Source of the DNA: Methylovulum sp.
Lineage (GTDB): Bacteria; Pseudomonadota; Gammaproteobacteria; Methylococcales; Methylomonadaceae
DNA: 41,437 nucleotides
Direction of reading: 5' to 3'
Assembly: GCA_028712695.1 (NCBI GenBank)
Contig: JAQTQZ010000028.1
Span: 1-41,437, forward strand
This document shows positions 1-9,248 of the stretch, in pieces. The stretch's first letter is position 1. Each line of letters begins with the position of its first letter. The notes under the pieces are model-generated. The model had not been told where the DNA came from. It made no database searches and was given only the letters and a program-made list of their open reading frames with translations. A program made the position numbers and the translations under genes.

Positions 1-333
1 ACTTGGGGCCTTTGCCCAAGCTTGGGACGGCAAATACCCGCCAATCAGCCAATCCTGGCGTAATCACTGGCCTAACCTGATTGCTTTTTTTGATTATCCT
101 GATGGAACCAGGAAGATCATTTGTACCGCTAATGCCATTGGATCCGTCAACAGCGTGGTTAGGAAGGCGACCAACGCCAGGAAAACATTCCCTAATGGCC
201 AATCGGCAATGAAAGTCATTTATCTGGCTATAGGGGGCGCTTCGAGAAAATGTCCATGCCATTACGTGATTGGAAACCGGCCATTAATCAGCTTATGATT
301 AGGTATCAGGACAGGATGCCTGGTTTTATTTAA
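1..333 (+). pseudogene. IS256-family transposase, 3' fragment
   Basis: Only the C-terminal third of an IS256-family transposase lies in the window; the rest is off the left edge. The reading frame carries the usual YPPISQSWRNHW, FFDYP and RKATNARKTFP blocks. Two lesions are visible. The family's conserved NAIE motif, whose Glu I take to be the third catalytic acidic residue, reads NAIG. A single base is missing near 251-253, so the final block (SMPLRDWKPAINQL to the stop at 331-333) continues in another frame. The copy is therefore dead. It differs in sequence from the IS256-type element at 7905-9317, so it is a separate insertion. The family call is firm; the exact IS name cannot be given. 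Confidence 0.85.
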
Positions 334-336
334 CGG

Positions 337-364
337 CGGTTTACACAGATTTTTTTACACTCTC
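337..364. repeat. IS256-type terminal inverted repeat (right end)
   Basis: This 28-bp stretch just after the transposase stop matches, with a few differences, the termini of the IS256-type element at 7905-9317: core GTTTACACA, end ACACTCTC against ACACCCTC. It marks where the insertion sequence stops and the broken cti gene resumes. Confidence 0.7.
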
Positions 365-972
365 TTGCCTGCCGAGTCACGCAACACGGTGCGTGACCGC
401 TGGTACCGCAATGCGCCCGATGAGATTTTTGCACATTTGAACGACAGCCAGGCCTTGTTTTTGCAACAAAGCGGCATCGTTTATAAAACCGACCAGCCCT
501 GGCGGGAACTACACTAAAAAAAGAATTAGGGGGATTGCAACAATTGGCCGAGCTGAAAGGAAAAGCCGTTTCTTATTTGCCGGAAACTGCATTCATCACC
601 GTTAGCGATGAGCAAAAACAGGAGCACTACTACACATTGCTACGCAATAGTGCGCACAGCAATGTATCTGAACTGTTCAAGGAAGAAAGCCGGCGTCTGC
701 CCGAAGAAGATACGTTGACACTGGCGCCCGGTTTTTTAGGCGTTTATCCGAATGCGTTTTATCGGCTGCAATTTTGGCAAATACCGGAATTTACCAAAGC
801 CATCAAGCATCTTAAATCTGAAGCCGATTATACGGAACTGAGCGCCCGCTTCGCCATCCGGCGGACTAATCCGCATTTTTGGGCCTATGCGGATACACTG
901 CATGCGGCTTATCGTAGGACTTACCCGATAGAAGCGGGATTGTTCGACTTTAACCGGTTTGAAAACCGTTAG
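365..972 (+). pseudogene. cti: Fatty acid cis/trans isomerase (CTI), 3' remnant
   Basis: CTI is a periplasmic haem protein that converts cis unsaturated membrane fatty acids to trans under solvent or heat stress. What remains is its C-terminal part. The stretch LPAESRNTVRDRWYRNAPDE begins exactly at the IS256 end, and a second frame from about 514 carries LRNSAHSNV, RRLPEEDTLTLAPGF, YPNAFYRLQ and the final EAGLFDFNRFENR, all hallmarks of the family's C-terminus. The frames join through a one-base shift near 512-515 (the first frame stops at 515-517). The N-terminal part, including the haem-binding CxxCH, was lost to the insertion. Identification rests on recalled family motifs and is fairly sure; loss of function is certain if the upstream half is not elsewhere. 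Confidence 0.75.
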
Positions 973-984
973 GGATATCCCGTG

Positions 985-1281
985 TTAGTTGGCAACCGGA
1001 TAAGCCTCACCGTAGCCACGCAGGGAGACACGGTCAACATTGACCGCAGCATACAGTAAAGCCGTTTTTACAGCATAAGCACGGCGTTCAGAGAGTGCCT
1101 GATATAACTGTCACTGCCGCCGCTGTCCGTGTAGCCTTCAACCAATACATTTTGTTGCTGATGTTGCCCGAGAAAATCGGCCAGCTTTTGCACATTGCGT
1201 ATCGCGCCCGATTTCAGTTGAGACCTGTTGGTATCGAACAACACATCCCCCCAGTGTGATCACCACAGCGATATTGAACGG
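985..1281 (-). pseudogene. OmpA-family C-terminal domain remnant
   Basis: Read on the minus strand, the pieces VVITLG, DVLFDTNRSQLKSGAIRNVQ, KLADFLGQHQQQNVLVEGYT and VSLRGYGEAYPVAN line up as an OmpA/MotB peptidoglycan-binding domain. The pieces are in different frames. One shift sits in a G-run near 1250 and a second near 1090-1100 in the normally conserved LSERRAYAV block. The stop is at 985-987. The N-terminal part of the gene is not recognisable upstream (to about 1362). The remnant lies tail to tail with the cti remnant. Confidence 0.7.
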
Positions 1282-1388
1282 GATGTTGAGGGGGACTCTT
1301 AAACCGCCACAACTAAAACTGTGTGATAGGTGGTGTTTGTTTGGGGGTGGCCTGACGGACATATCAGATAGGTTTCCGATAAATCATT

Positions 1389-2687
1389 CTAGGAGTTTTC
1401 AAGATCGGTAAAGCGCAAATCTTCGGTTGCGGATTGATTGACCAATCTGGTTTTTTTATGTTGCCGCGACCATTGCCTGGCCTTATGTTTCTTAAGCCAA
1501 ATATAGACCCCGGTGATTGACAACATGGCAATGACTATTCCTACGAAACACTCAAAAAGCTTATAAGGCAAGCCCCAGATCATCGCCATGTGCAGCGCAA
1601 AAATCCAACTGCTCAGTGTGGTTCCGGCATTTTGCCCGGTAGGCAGATATAAGCCACCGAATTTGTTCGTGGCCCCATCCAATACCAGCCAAGTACCGCC
1701 AAACTCATCCCTTAAATCGCGGTCACTATGGACGATGTAAAAGAACACACCTTTTCCGGCATCATACTGTAAGGCTTCTTCATGCAACACGTTAAAGCCG
1801 TTAATGCGGGCTTGTTCAGCCATTTGATCCTGCGCCGTGCGATAGGCATCTTGCCAACTTAATGCCGGTTTAGGCTTGGGTGTTTCCAGTTCGGGTAAAG
1901 CCGTGTAAGGGTTATGCATATTAAAAATGGCTTTCATCACGGGTTGGTATATCTGTTCACCCAGATTAAAACCGACACTGGACCAGGCCAACACCAGCAA
2001 CATTAGCCAAACCCATAAGCCACCCGCGCGGTGCAAGTCAAAATTGATGCGGAAGGCTGAACCCTGCCATTTGACTAGCCAAGACGGTTGCCAGCGCGCC
2101 CACCAGGACTTTTGCGGCTTGCCATCGCCCTGCCGATGCCGTCGCACAGTCAGAGGAAAGGTCAAATAAACGCTGACAAAACAATCGATTGTCCATACCA
2201 ATGCGGCAATTCCAAATAACCACGTGCCTATCATGCCGGGCAGGGCCAATTGGTAATGCAGGCGGATAATCAACACTAGGAGATTCTTGCGCGTAATCGG
2301 CCAAATATCATCGGAAGGCTTGTCCCTGGAAATTTCAGCCCCGGTATAAGGATTAAGCGACAACTGTGTAAACGGTAACGGATAAGGTTTACCGGTCGCC
2401 GGATCGGTTTGCGGCTCAAAATAAGCGGTATATGCTTCATCAGGCTTGCGCTTAAAGTTCAATACATTAACCAGCCCGTGTGGCTGCAAAGCCTCGGCAC
2501 GCTCACGCAGGGCAAACTCATCCAGCCTGGGGCCAGGCTGCAACGTTATCTTTTCCGGCGGGTTCAGCCAGCCGTTAAGTTCCTCAGTAAAGGCCAGGAT
2601 ACTGCCGGTAAGTCCGGCCACAAGCAAAAAGAAAGCCATATAAAGGCCAGCATAGCGGTGTACCAACACCCAGAAATGACGCGTCAT
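1389..2687 (-). CDS. PepSY-associated membrane protein (iron-uptake accessory)
   Basis: A 432-residue inner-membrane protein of the PepSY_TM type. These proteins usually sit beside TonB-dependent receptors and are thought to act in reduction or handling of imported iron complexes. An N-terminal membrane segment at about residues 8-35 follows the typical FWVLVHRYAGLYMAFFLLVA start. Further segments lie near 140-180, 215-240 and 355-390, and PepSY-like periplasmic loops lie between them (for example the LSLNPYTGAEI block). It is 204 bp downstream of the TonB receptor on the same strand and is probably the last gene of the fecI-fecR-receptor unit. Substrate unknown; siderophore iron is the family default, and copper chelates are possible in a methanotroph. 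Confidence 0.85.
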   Translation of the reverse strand: MTRHFWVLVHRYAGLYMAFFLLVAGLTGSILAFTEELNGWLNPPEKITLQPGPRLDEFALRERAEALQPHGLVNVLNFKRKPDEAYTAYFEPQTDPATGKPYPLPFTQLSLNPYTGAEISRDKPSDDIWPITRKNLLVLIIRLHYQLALPGMIGTWLFGIAALVWTIDCFVSVYLTFPLTVRRHRQGDGKPQKSWWARWQPSWLVKWQGSAFRINFDLHRAGGLWVWLMLLVLAWSSVGFNLGEQIYQPVMKAIFNMHNPYTALPELETPKPKPALSWQDAYRTAQDQMAEQARINGFNVLHEEALQYDAGKGVFFYIVHSDRDLRDEFGGTWLVLDGATNKFGGLYLPTGQNAGTTLSSWIFALHMAMIWGLPYKLFECFVGIVIAMLSITGVYIWLKKHKARQWSRQHKKTRLVNQSATEDLRFTDLENS

Positions 2688-2717
2688 GGTTAGGTTCTCA
2701 CATTATTGACAGGATTT

Positions 2718-2739
2718 GGCGCTGCTCTAACAAAGCGCC
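2718..2739. other. Small hairpin between TonB receptor and PepSY gene
   Basis: GGCGCT and AGCGCC form a 6-bp stem with a loop of about 10 nt. There is no T-tract on either side, so this is at best a weak attenuator or RNA-stabilising stem. The rest of the 200-bp gap shows nothing. Confidence 0.3.
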
Positions 2740-2891
2740 ACCTTCCTTAAGACGTTTGAACCGGTAAAATCCCCGCTTTGCTTCTTTTGCACCCATTATT
2801 TTGATGCTTAGGTTTACTTCGATACTTGGGGTAGTTGTCAAGAGGTTGGGCGGGCGTTTGTTAATCCCTTCTTGCATGTAGCTTGCGCTGC

Positions 2892-5366
2892 TTAATATTG
2901 AATGTTGATCGATCCCATAAACGTGCGTGGCGTGCCAAAATCAACAATGGCGGAATTGAAATCACGGAGTGAATTAAGGCCCGTAAAATAGTGCTTATCC
3001 AATAGGTTATTGATGTTCAACTGGGCTGTCACTTTCGATTTTCCGACATTAAGGCTGTAGGCCGCCAGTAAATCCACTGTGGCGTAGCCAGGGATTTTTT
3101 CGGGTGGCTTAGCATCACAACAGGCGTTTTGCCCGTCACGGACAGTCATGCCGCCGCCAAACTTAAAGCCCCGCAAACCGCCATCCAGAAACTCGAAGGT
3201 GTTCCATAAGCTACCTGTGTTGCTGGGGACGTTCCAAAAACGGGTGCCCGCCGCCTGATACGAATCATAAGTCGCATCGCTGGAACCGGAATCAATGATG
3301 CGGGCATCGGTGTTGGCATAGGTGGCGATCATGTTCCAACCAGGCAAGATTTCGCCTTGGATGTCCACTTCCGGGCCACGGCTGCGGATAGCGCCAGTGA
3401 GGACAGAAATGCCTTGCGCCGCTAATGCGCCGTTGGGGCTAGGCGTGGCGACATTGGTTTTGGTCAGGTCGTAATAGGCCACGGTGGCACGTAGGCGACC
3501 ATCGAAAAATTCAGTTTTAATGCCACCTTCGTATTGCTCAGCACTGCTCGGCGGAGCCAATGCACCCGATTCCAAAACCGCACCTGGTTTGTTAGGGCCA
3601 AAGCTTTCGACATAATTGGCGTACAAGCTGAGCCAGCTTTGCGCTTGCCATAAAATGCCGACCCGTGGCGTGACGGCATCATCGCTTAAGGCCGAGGCAC
3701 TCGAGCCACCACCTAGCACATCACCATATCGGGTCACATTGTCTTGATGGATGTTTTGGTAACGGATACCGCCCATGACATGGAATTGGTAAGGCAGTTT
3801 GATCTGGTCTTGCACATAAAAACCATATTGGTCGGTACGGTTATCCGCCTTGCCTATCAATTGAAGGGGTTGCGTAAGTGGCGTGCCGGGATGGATGGGA
3901 TTGCGTATATCAATAATTGAGGTGTCCCAAATGAAGTTTACCGGGTCGCTGAAACTGCTGGAGTCACTATGGGCATTATCCAAGCGATAATAATCGCCGC
4001 CAATCAATAAGGTATGGTGCAGCATGGCAGTATCAAAATGCCCGACTAGGTCAAGGTTAGTGGAATAAGTGTTGAACTGGCTGTTAACTGCCCATAGCGT
4101 GCGGTTGACGCTGCCATTAAGCGCGTCGGCCGGAGAGACAAAATAGGGGTTGTCAATACCTTGCTGGTTGACAGAAAAGCGGTGTTTGACCGACCAATCG
4201 TCATTGAACTGGTGCGATAAATTGAAGCCCCCAAAGATGGTTTCCCGCGTGGTGGGCGTATATTCACCATAATTGCGGCTGCGCGGGGTGCTGAATAGTT
4301 TATCTAAGGGTAGAAACGCCGTGTCTAAACCCAGATGCTGATGGTTATATTCCAGTTCTAACGTCGCTTGGGTCTTGGGGCTGATATGCCATGTCAACAC
4401 CGGTGCCATAAACACGTCTTCCTTATCGACAAACTCGCGGAACGAACCGCTGTTTTGGTAAGACAGGTTCATCCGATACAACAGGCTCTTGTCATTGCTT
4501 ACGGGGCCGGTGGCATCAATGGTGGTGCGGTAGAGGTTGTAAGAACCGAACTGCTGGTTCATGGCATAATAAGGCGTCGCCAACGGTTGTTTGGTGGTGA
4601 CATTAATCATCCCGCCTGGCTCCACCAAACCATACAGAATCGCCGCCGGGCCTTTCAAGACCTCGACGGATTCCACATTCGCCATTTCCCGACTGGACAC
4701 CCCTTGTTGCAGACGGAAGCCATCACGGAAATAAGTTTGCGATTCAAAGCCCCGCAAAATCACCGATTGCCCGGTGCCGCCAAAAAATCCGCCTTCATTG
4801 CCGCCCGAAGCATTCGTTGTCACCCCACTGACGTTTTTCAAAGCTTGGTCGAGGGTAATCACCTGCTGGTCTTTCAATACCTGCTTGGAAATCACCTGCA
4901 CGTTCAGCGGCGTTTCCATAATTGGCGTGTCGGTCTTGGTTCCAGAAGTGGCATCGGGCAAGACGTAGTCTTCGTTGTAGGGATCAGTCACGTCGTAACC
5001 GGCTTTGCCGCTAACAGTGACTTTCGGCAACGTGGTCGCGTTAGCCGTTTCGCTTGCTTTGGTGGCTGCTGGTTTGATCGCCACAGCGTTGTCTGCGGTA
5101 AAGGTATAGTCCAAGCCGCTGCCGGCCAACAGTTTTTCCACCGCTTGCCTTGGGCTGTATTGACCTTGCAAGGCCGGGCTGCGTTTGCCTTGCAGCAAAG
5201 CTTCGGAATAAAACACATGCAGCCTGCTTTGTTTGGACAGCGCATCCAATGCGGTGGTCAGCGGTTGCGGCAGGATATTCAGGCGGGCAGGGCTATCGGT
5301 TGCCATCGCCGTCCCTAGGGAGCTGGCGATCACGATGGCCAAGGATGTGGTTATGGGTAAGCGCAT
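2892..5366 (-). CDS. TonB-dependent siderophore-type receptor with STN signalling domain
   Basis: An 824-residue outer-membrane receptor. The start at 5366 is chosen because a strong ribosome site (GGAGGA at 5370-5375) lies just upstream and a signal peptide follows (MRLPITTSLAIVIASSLGTA); an 18-codon longer frame lacks such support. Residues of about 30-85 (LNILPQPLTTALDALSKQSR) form the STN domain that contacts the FecR protein. A plug domain follows, with TDTPIMETPLNVQVISKQ, SGV and VLRGF-type motifs. The rest is a 22-stranded barrel ending in an aromatic residue (SINIQY). The layout is that of FpvA/FhuE-like transducing receptors. It follows fecI and fecR on the same strand. The ligand is not readable from sequence; a ferric siderophore is likely, a copper chelate possible. 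Confidence 0.92.
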   Translation of the reverse strand: MRLPITTSLAIVIASSLGTAMATDSPARLNILPQPLTTALDALSKQSRLHVFYSEALLQGKRSPALQGQYSPRQAVEKLLAGSGLDYTFTADNAVAIKPAATKASETANATTLPKVTVSGKAGYDVTDPYNEDYVLPDATSGTKTDTPIMETPLNVQVISKQVLKDQQVITLDQALKNVSGVTTNASGGNEGGFFGGTGQSVILRGFESQTYFRDGFRLQQGVSSREMANVESVEVLKGPAAILYGLVEPGGMINVTTKQPLATPYYAMNQQFGSYNLYRTTIDATGPVSNDKSLLYRMNLSYQNSGSFREFVDKEDVFMAPVLTWHISPKTQATLELEYNHQHLGLDTAFLPLDKLFSTPRSRNYGEYTPTTRETIFGGFNLSHQFNDDWSVKHRFSVNQQGIDNPYFVSPADALNGSVNRTLWAVNSQFNTYSTNLDLVGHFDTAMLHHTLLIGGDYYRLDNAHSDSSSFSDPVNFIWDTSIIDIRNPIHPGTPLTQPLQLIGKADNRTDQYGFYVQDQIKLPYQFHVMGGIRYQNIHQDNVTRYGDVLGGGSSASALSDDAVTPRVGILWQAQSWLSLYANYVESFGPNKPGAVLESGALAPPSSAEQYEGGIKTEFFDGRLRATVAYYDLTKTNVATPSPNGALAAQGISVLTGAIRSRGPEVDIQGEILPGWNMIATYANTDARIIDSGSSDATYDSYQAAGTRFWNVPSNTGSLWNTFEFLDGGLRGFKFGGGMTVRDGQNACCDAKPPEKIPGYATVDLLAAYSLNVGKSKVTAQLNINNLLDKHYFTGLNSLRDFNSAIVDFGTPRTFMGSINIQY

Positions 5367-5467
5367 GTGTCCTCCGGTCATTTGTTGATTGTTACCGGAT
5401 AAGACTGGTTGGGCAGGCAAAGACCGCCACTGCGGGTGATTTTTTTGGCTATCGGTGTCGATGTGTT

Positions 5468-6442
5468 TTATCGGGGTTCCAGCAAGATTTGCCGCTGGCC
5501 GGTACGGGTGATTTTGACCGGCAACGCAGCGGCGAGCGTGTCCAATGCCAAGTTGAGGTTGTCTGTCGGGAAGCTGCCGCTGACGCTGAGCGCGGCCAGT
5601 TGCGGGTCGCGGAGTGTCAATCCGGTATCGTGGTAACGCCCCAATTGCCGCAGCACTTCGGCAAGGCTTTGGCCTTTGAACACCAACCGCCCTTCCCGCC
5701 AGGCGGCGGCATCGGCGATGTCGGTACGGGCCGTAGCCGATAGCCGCCCTTCGTGGTCGTAGCCGACCCGATAACCTGCCCGGACGGAACCAACGCTGCC
5801 TTGATCAGTGCTGACCGCCACTTCGCCTTCCAGTACAGTCACCGTCACACCGTTGTCTTGCCGGTACACGTCAAACTGGGTGCCCAGGTCGCGAATACGC
5901 CCTTCGTCTGCCGCGACTGCAAAGAGGTTGCTCCCGTCATGCACGATGCTAAACAAGGCTTCGCCGCGTTCCAACGTGGCCCGTCGGGCGTTCCAGACAT
6001 CATAGACGCGCACGACACTATCGGTGTTGAGGTCTATCGATGAGCCATCGCTCAGTGTGATATGGCGATGTTCGCCGATAGCGGTGCGGTAAGTCTCGCC
6101 AGCCAGCCAAGGCCACCAATACGGGGCAGTGGTCACCGCCAATAACAACGAAGCCACCAACGCCAAGCGTGGCATTGTCAGCCGTCGCCGTTTACGACGG
6201 GCTTGCTGCAAATAGGCACGGGCGGCTTGCAGTTGCGGGTCGGCGGTGCTGCCTAGCCCACCCAGTCGTTGCCAAAGGCTTTCGACATCGCGGTACATGG
6301 TGCGGTGGCGTTCGCTTTGCGCCAACCAAACGGCGAACGCCTGCCGCTCTGCCGCCGTGCAGTCGGCGGCATGTAGCCTTATCACCCAGCGGCTGGCTTG
6401 GGCGAGGATGGGGTCGGCGGGCTGGTCGGGAGATGAGGTCAT
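5468..6442 (-). CDS. fecR: FecR-family anti-sigma regulator
   Basis: A 324-residue inner-membrane regulator that relays receptor occupancy to the ECF sigma factor. The N-terminal cytoplasmic part (ASRWVIRLHAADCTAAERQA, DUF4880 type) should bind the sigma factor. A single membrane segment lies at about residues 93-112 (LALVASLLLAVTTAPYWWPW), after a KRRR stop-transfer motif. The periplasmic FecR domain contains ITLSDGSSIDLNTDS and TLERGEALF. The C-terminal part resembles the DUF4974/STN-like fold that meets the receptor. The ATG at 6442 is preferred to a TTG six codons earlier. It lies 60 bp behind the sigma gene and about 100 bp ahead of the receptor. Confidence 0.9.
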   Translation of the reverse strand: MTSSPDQPADPILAQASRWVIRLHAADCTAAERQAFAVWLAQSERHRTMYRDVESLWQRLGGLGSTADPQLQAARAYLQQARRKRRRLTMPRLALVASLLLAVTTAPYWWPWLAGETYRTAIGEHRHITLSDGSSIDLNTDSVVRVYDVWNARRATLERGEALFSIVHDGSNLFAVAADEGRIRDLGTQFDVYRQDNGVTVTVLEGEVAVSTDQGSVGSVRAGYRVGYDHEGRLSATARTDIADAAAWREGRLVFKGQSLAEVLRQLGRYHDTGLTLRDPQLAALSVSGSFPTDNLNLALDTLAAALPVKITRTGQRQILLEPR

Positions 6443-6502
6443 GGAACTATTGTACAGCAACGGGTACTGTCATAAGACGATTGGGACGATATTCGCCCGC
6501 CA

Positions 6503-7018
6503 CTAATCGTGGTAGGAACCGAGTTGTTCAAAACAATGGGCGAGTGCCTTGGCGCAATAGCGTTCCACCGTGCGGCGCGGCAATCCCAAGGCCGAACCGA
6601 TTTCCTTATGGGTCATCCCATCAATGCGGTGCAGCAGGAACACATGGCGGTAGATGTCCGGTAGCGATGCCAACGCTGTCAGGCAACGTTGTAGTTGTTG
6701 TTGGGCGTCGGTATCCGCATCGGGGCCAGGTGACGGTTGGGCAACCTGGTCAAAATCAATGTCCTCGTTTGCGGCATGGCGGCTACGGACTTGGTCGTAA
6801 CGGAAGCGGTCAGCCCCTAAATTGGCGGCCATTTTGTACAAATAAGCCCTAGGGTTATTAATAGTTTCTTGGGTAGTATGTTGCAAAAAGCGCAGATACG
6901 TTTCTTGTACCAAATCTTCTGCAGTTTCGGAACCGAAACGTTGCCCGGTGAATGCCAACAATTCCCGATGATACTGAAGGAACAAGTATTCCAGGCTATT
7001 TTCGTGTGAGTTGGGCAT
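6503..7018 (-). CDS. fecI: FecI-like ECF sigma factor
   Basis: A 171-residue extracytoplasmic-function sigma factor. Region 2 is seen in YLFLQYHRELLAFTGQRFGS and EDLVQETYLRFLQ. Region 4 is seen in LPDIYRHVFLLHRIDGMTHK followed by the GSALGLPRRTVERYCAKAL helix-turn-helix. The open frame extends 49 codons upstream, but that part is unlike sigma factors, so the ATG at 7018 (MPNSHENSLEYLF) is used. It is the promoter-proximal gene of the fecI-fecR-receptor unit and should direct polymerase to the receptor promoter. No clear Fur box was recognised upstream. Confidence 0.9.
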   Translation of the reverse strand: MPNSHENSLEYLFLQYHRELLAFTGQRFGSETAEDLVQETYLRFLQHTTQETINNPRAYLYKMAANLGADRFRYDQVRSRHAANEDIDFDQVAQPSPGPDADTDAQQQLQRCLTALASLPDIYRHVFLLHRIDGMTHKEIGSALGLPRRTVERYCAKALAHCFEQLGSYHD

Positions 7019-7124
7019 GAGGATGGTCGGTATGCATGTTCGGAAGGGTGATGGGCAAAAACCTAGGCAATAATCGTTCCGAAGGATGGATAGTAAGGGA
7101 TTTGGCGGCCTACGGGAAAAGGCA

Positions 7125-7170
7125 AAACGAAAAAACTGCGGCAAATGCCCTAATGGTTGTGGCATTTGCC
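7125..7170 (-). terminator. Terminator-like hairpin on the minus strand
   Basis: A perfect 10-bp stem, GGCAAATGCC (7140-7149) and GGCATTTGCC (7161-7170), has an 11-nt loop. On the minus strand it is followed by a T-rich run (rc of about 7125-7139, GCAGTTTTTTCG), as expected of an intrinsic terminator. It would end transcripts arriving from the right, before fecI. The gene it once served has been replaced by insertion sequences. Confidence 0.55.
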
Positions 7171-7174
7171 TGAT

Positions 7175-7284
7175 GTGGCTACACTAAACAGGACACTTTT
7201 CTATAAAATCGCTGAAAAGGCCTGCGAGCGCTTATATGACAACCCAAGCCAAAGAAAAACACACCGCTGAATTTAAAGAAAACG
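7175..7284 (+). pseudogene. IS3-family 5' end with truncated orfA
   Basis: A TGGCTACACTAAACAGGACA-like terminus, typical of IS3-family ends, is followed at 7236 by ATG and a start typical of IS3 OrfA (MTTQAKEKHTAEFKE). After 17 codons the frame ends, because the IS1-type element begins at 7285. Only the first 110 bp survive, so the remainder was deleted or displaced. Confidence 0.6.
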
Positions 7285-7891
7285 GGTAGTGGTTAACGTT
7301 TAACTGAAACGGGTCAAACTATATTCGTGTATAAAAACTTGCAGTGCGATGCGGTGGAACTCGTCACTTTTGGAAAAGGCCAACGATTTGCGGACAAAGC
7401 GGGCTAAGCGCTGCCGCAGGGTGTTATTCCAGCGTTCGACATGCGCCGTTTGCCCGGTTTCCTTGCCAACCGACTGGTGGTGTTCCCCAAACACGCCCTG
7501 GTAGGCTTGCCAGAAGCCGCTGTAGGTATGGGCCGCCCGATAAGTTTCGGGAATACCTGCCCAAAGCTGGCGGCAACTGTCCGCGCTCCGGTCGCCTGCA
7601 AACCAGGACACGACTTGCCGGGTGCGGCGACAGGGCGCCACCCATACCCAGCCCACGTAAACTTGAACGCTCGTGGTAAGCCCGCAGGATTTCAGCTTTT
7701 CGTCCTTCGCTGTAGCCATAATCAGGGGTCAACGTACCGTAGCAACCACAGGCTTGGCAATGGAACTTTTGTTTGCCTGCCTTGGTTTTGCCGTTGCGGG
7801 TCAGCTTGCTGCTACCGCAGCGGGTGCAAGTGAGGGTTTTTGTTATCATGTCATCAATTTTACACGAAACAGTTATATCTCAATCACTACC
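7285..7891 (-). mobile_element. IS1-family element, internally deleted (about 607 bp)
   Basis: The two ends are inverted and similar, both beginning GGTAGTG and both sharing TAACTG about 18 bp in (7285 rightward; 7891 leftward). IS1 elements are normally about 750-770 bp, so about 150 bp are missing, agreeing with the gap seen in its transposase. No convincing target duplication is visible; the right flank is only 13 bp before the next IS. Confidence 0.7.
7300..7849 (-). pseudogene. IS1-type transposase, deleted and frameshifted
   Basis: The start (7849) encodes the IS1 zinc ribbon (CTRCGSSKLTRNGKTKAGKQ, then HCQACGCYG) and the beginning of the HTH (AYHERSSLRGL). The frame then jumps directly into the catalytic part read in another frame: WVWVAPCRRTRQVVSWFAGD, GKETGQTAHVERWNNTLRQR and FVRKSLAFSKSDEFHRIALQ. 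The segment that should hold the rest of the HTH and the first catalytic Asp (normally in a LDEMWSF-like motif) is missing. The element cannot make active transposase. Confidence 0.8.
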
Positions 7892-7940
7892 AAAAATTGG
7901 TGGGGAGGGTGTCCTGAATTTTGTGTAAACGGTTTTCCAA

Positions 7941-9248
7941 TTATCGGTCAGGCATCCGGTCTTCAAATAGGATGGTAAACCGATTAAGGGCAGCTTTCCA
8001 GTTTTGTAGTGGCATCGACCATTTTTTGCTGATGTTCGCCAACGCCAAATAAAACAACTTCCGTACCGCGTCATTATTGGGGAACGCCGCCCGGTTTTTG
8101 GTGACCTTGCGCAGGCTCATGTTCACCGGCTCAATGGCGTTGGTTGTGTAAACGATCCGGCGGATGTCCGGCGGGAAGTCAAAGAAAGGAATGATACGTG
8201 CCCAGTTACGTTGCCAGGACTGCACGACAGCCGGGAATTCGGCCCCCCATTGGCCTGCAAATTCCGCCAGCCGCGTCTCGGCTTCTTCTGCCGTCGCGGC
8301 GGTATAGATGGCCCGCAGATCAGCCGCCACGGCCTTGCGTTGCTTCCGGCTGACAAAGTTCAGGCTGTTCCTGACCCGATGCACGATGCACAACTGTACG
8401 GTAGTCTTAGGATAGACCGTCTCGATTGGCTTCGGGGAAGCCTTTCAGGCCATCCACGCAGGCGATGAAGATGTCCTGTACGCCACGGTTCTTCAGCTCG
8501 GTCATCACCTGCAGCCAGAATTTGGCGCCTTCGGTTTGGGCGATCCACAGGCCGAGCAGCCCCTTCTCGCCGGCCAGGTTGATGCCCAATGCCAGATAGA
8601 CCGCCTTGACCCGGACGGTTCCGGCATCGCGGACTTTGACGTGGATGCAGTCCAGATAAACGATGGGGTAGAGCGCCTCCAATGGCCGGGTTTGCCAGGC
8701 CTTGGCTTCTTCGATGACGGCGTCGGTGACCGAGGAAATCAGTGCCGGCGAAACCTCTGTGCCATAGAACTCTTGCAAGTGGCCCTGGATTTCCCGTACC
8801 GTCATGCCTTAGGTCTACAGCGACAGGATCCCTTCGACAGACTCAGGACAGGCTTGTCGTCGAAACCGGCCCAGCGGGTTTACCCTAGGGCACAAGTGGT
8901 GCTTGGCGACGGTCTGCGGCTCCAAGCTACCGTGGCGGTCGGCCTTGCGGGTTCCCGACCCGCTTCGGCACTTCCACCCTCCTTGGCGGTCGCGGGGGAT
9001 TTCAATCGGCAATTCGCCGAATCCACCCTTCAGCGTCTTCCTGGATTTGCCGTTACGGGTGTTGCCCGCCAGGTTGGCAACCGCCTCGTGCCGGGCGTGG
9101 CCCAGGTGTTCGGCCATTTCGGCTTCGAGGGCCCGTTCCACCAAGCGTTTGGTGAGCGGCTTTAACAACCCATGCTCGCCAATCAGAGGTCTTCGGGTTT
9201 CTTGTAATCAGCCAATAGGCTGTCAATCAGTCCATTGCTTACGGTCAT
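7941..9248 (-). pseudogene. IS256-family transposase, broken in three frames
   Basis: The start at 9248 gives MTVSNGLIDSLLADYKKPED, then a frame change near 9187. The second piece (9168-8815) has KRLVERALEAEMAEHLG and NTRNGKSRKT. The third (8805-8407) has [15 protein letters not shown], the first catalytic Asp in [11 protein letters not shown] and the second in [11 protein letters not shown]. The fourth (8393-7941) has VVQSWQRNWARIIPFF and the Glu-bearing YTTNAIEP. All catalytic residues are still readable, but at least three lesions break the frame, including a 23-bp insertion at 8831-8853 and two stops just after it. Inactive in cis. Confidence 0.85.
8831..8853. repeat. 23-bp REP-like insertion inside the IS256 transposase
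   Basis: Comparison with the usual IS256 reading (RFDDKILSLYARGMTV) shows that exactly these 23 bases interrupt the codons between GATC and TTGTCGTCG. The insert begins CCTTCGACAGACTCAGG and ends ACAGGC, the core of a widespread proteobacterial REP palindrome (GCCTGTCC-TGAG-x-TGTCGAAGG type). The flanking IS sequence is otherwise undisturbed. Confidence 0.65.

Noticed and set aside
4368-5318. 316-codon plus-strand ORF
   Set aside because: It lies wholly antisense to the TonB receptor, whose frame has clear domains, and shows no protein family features.
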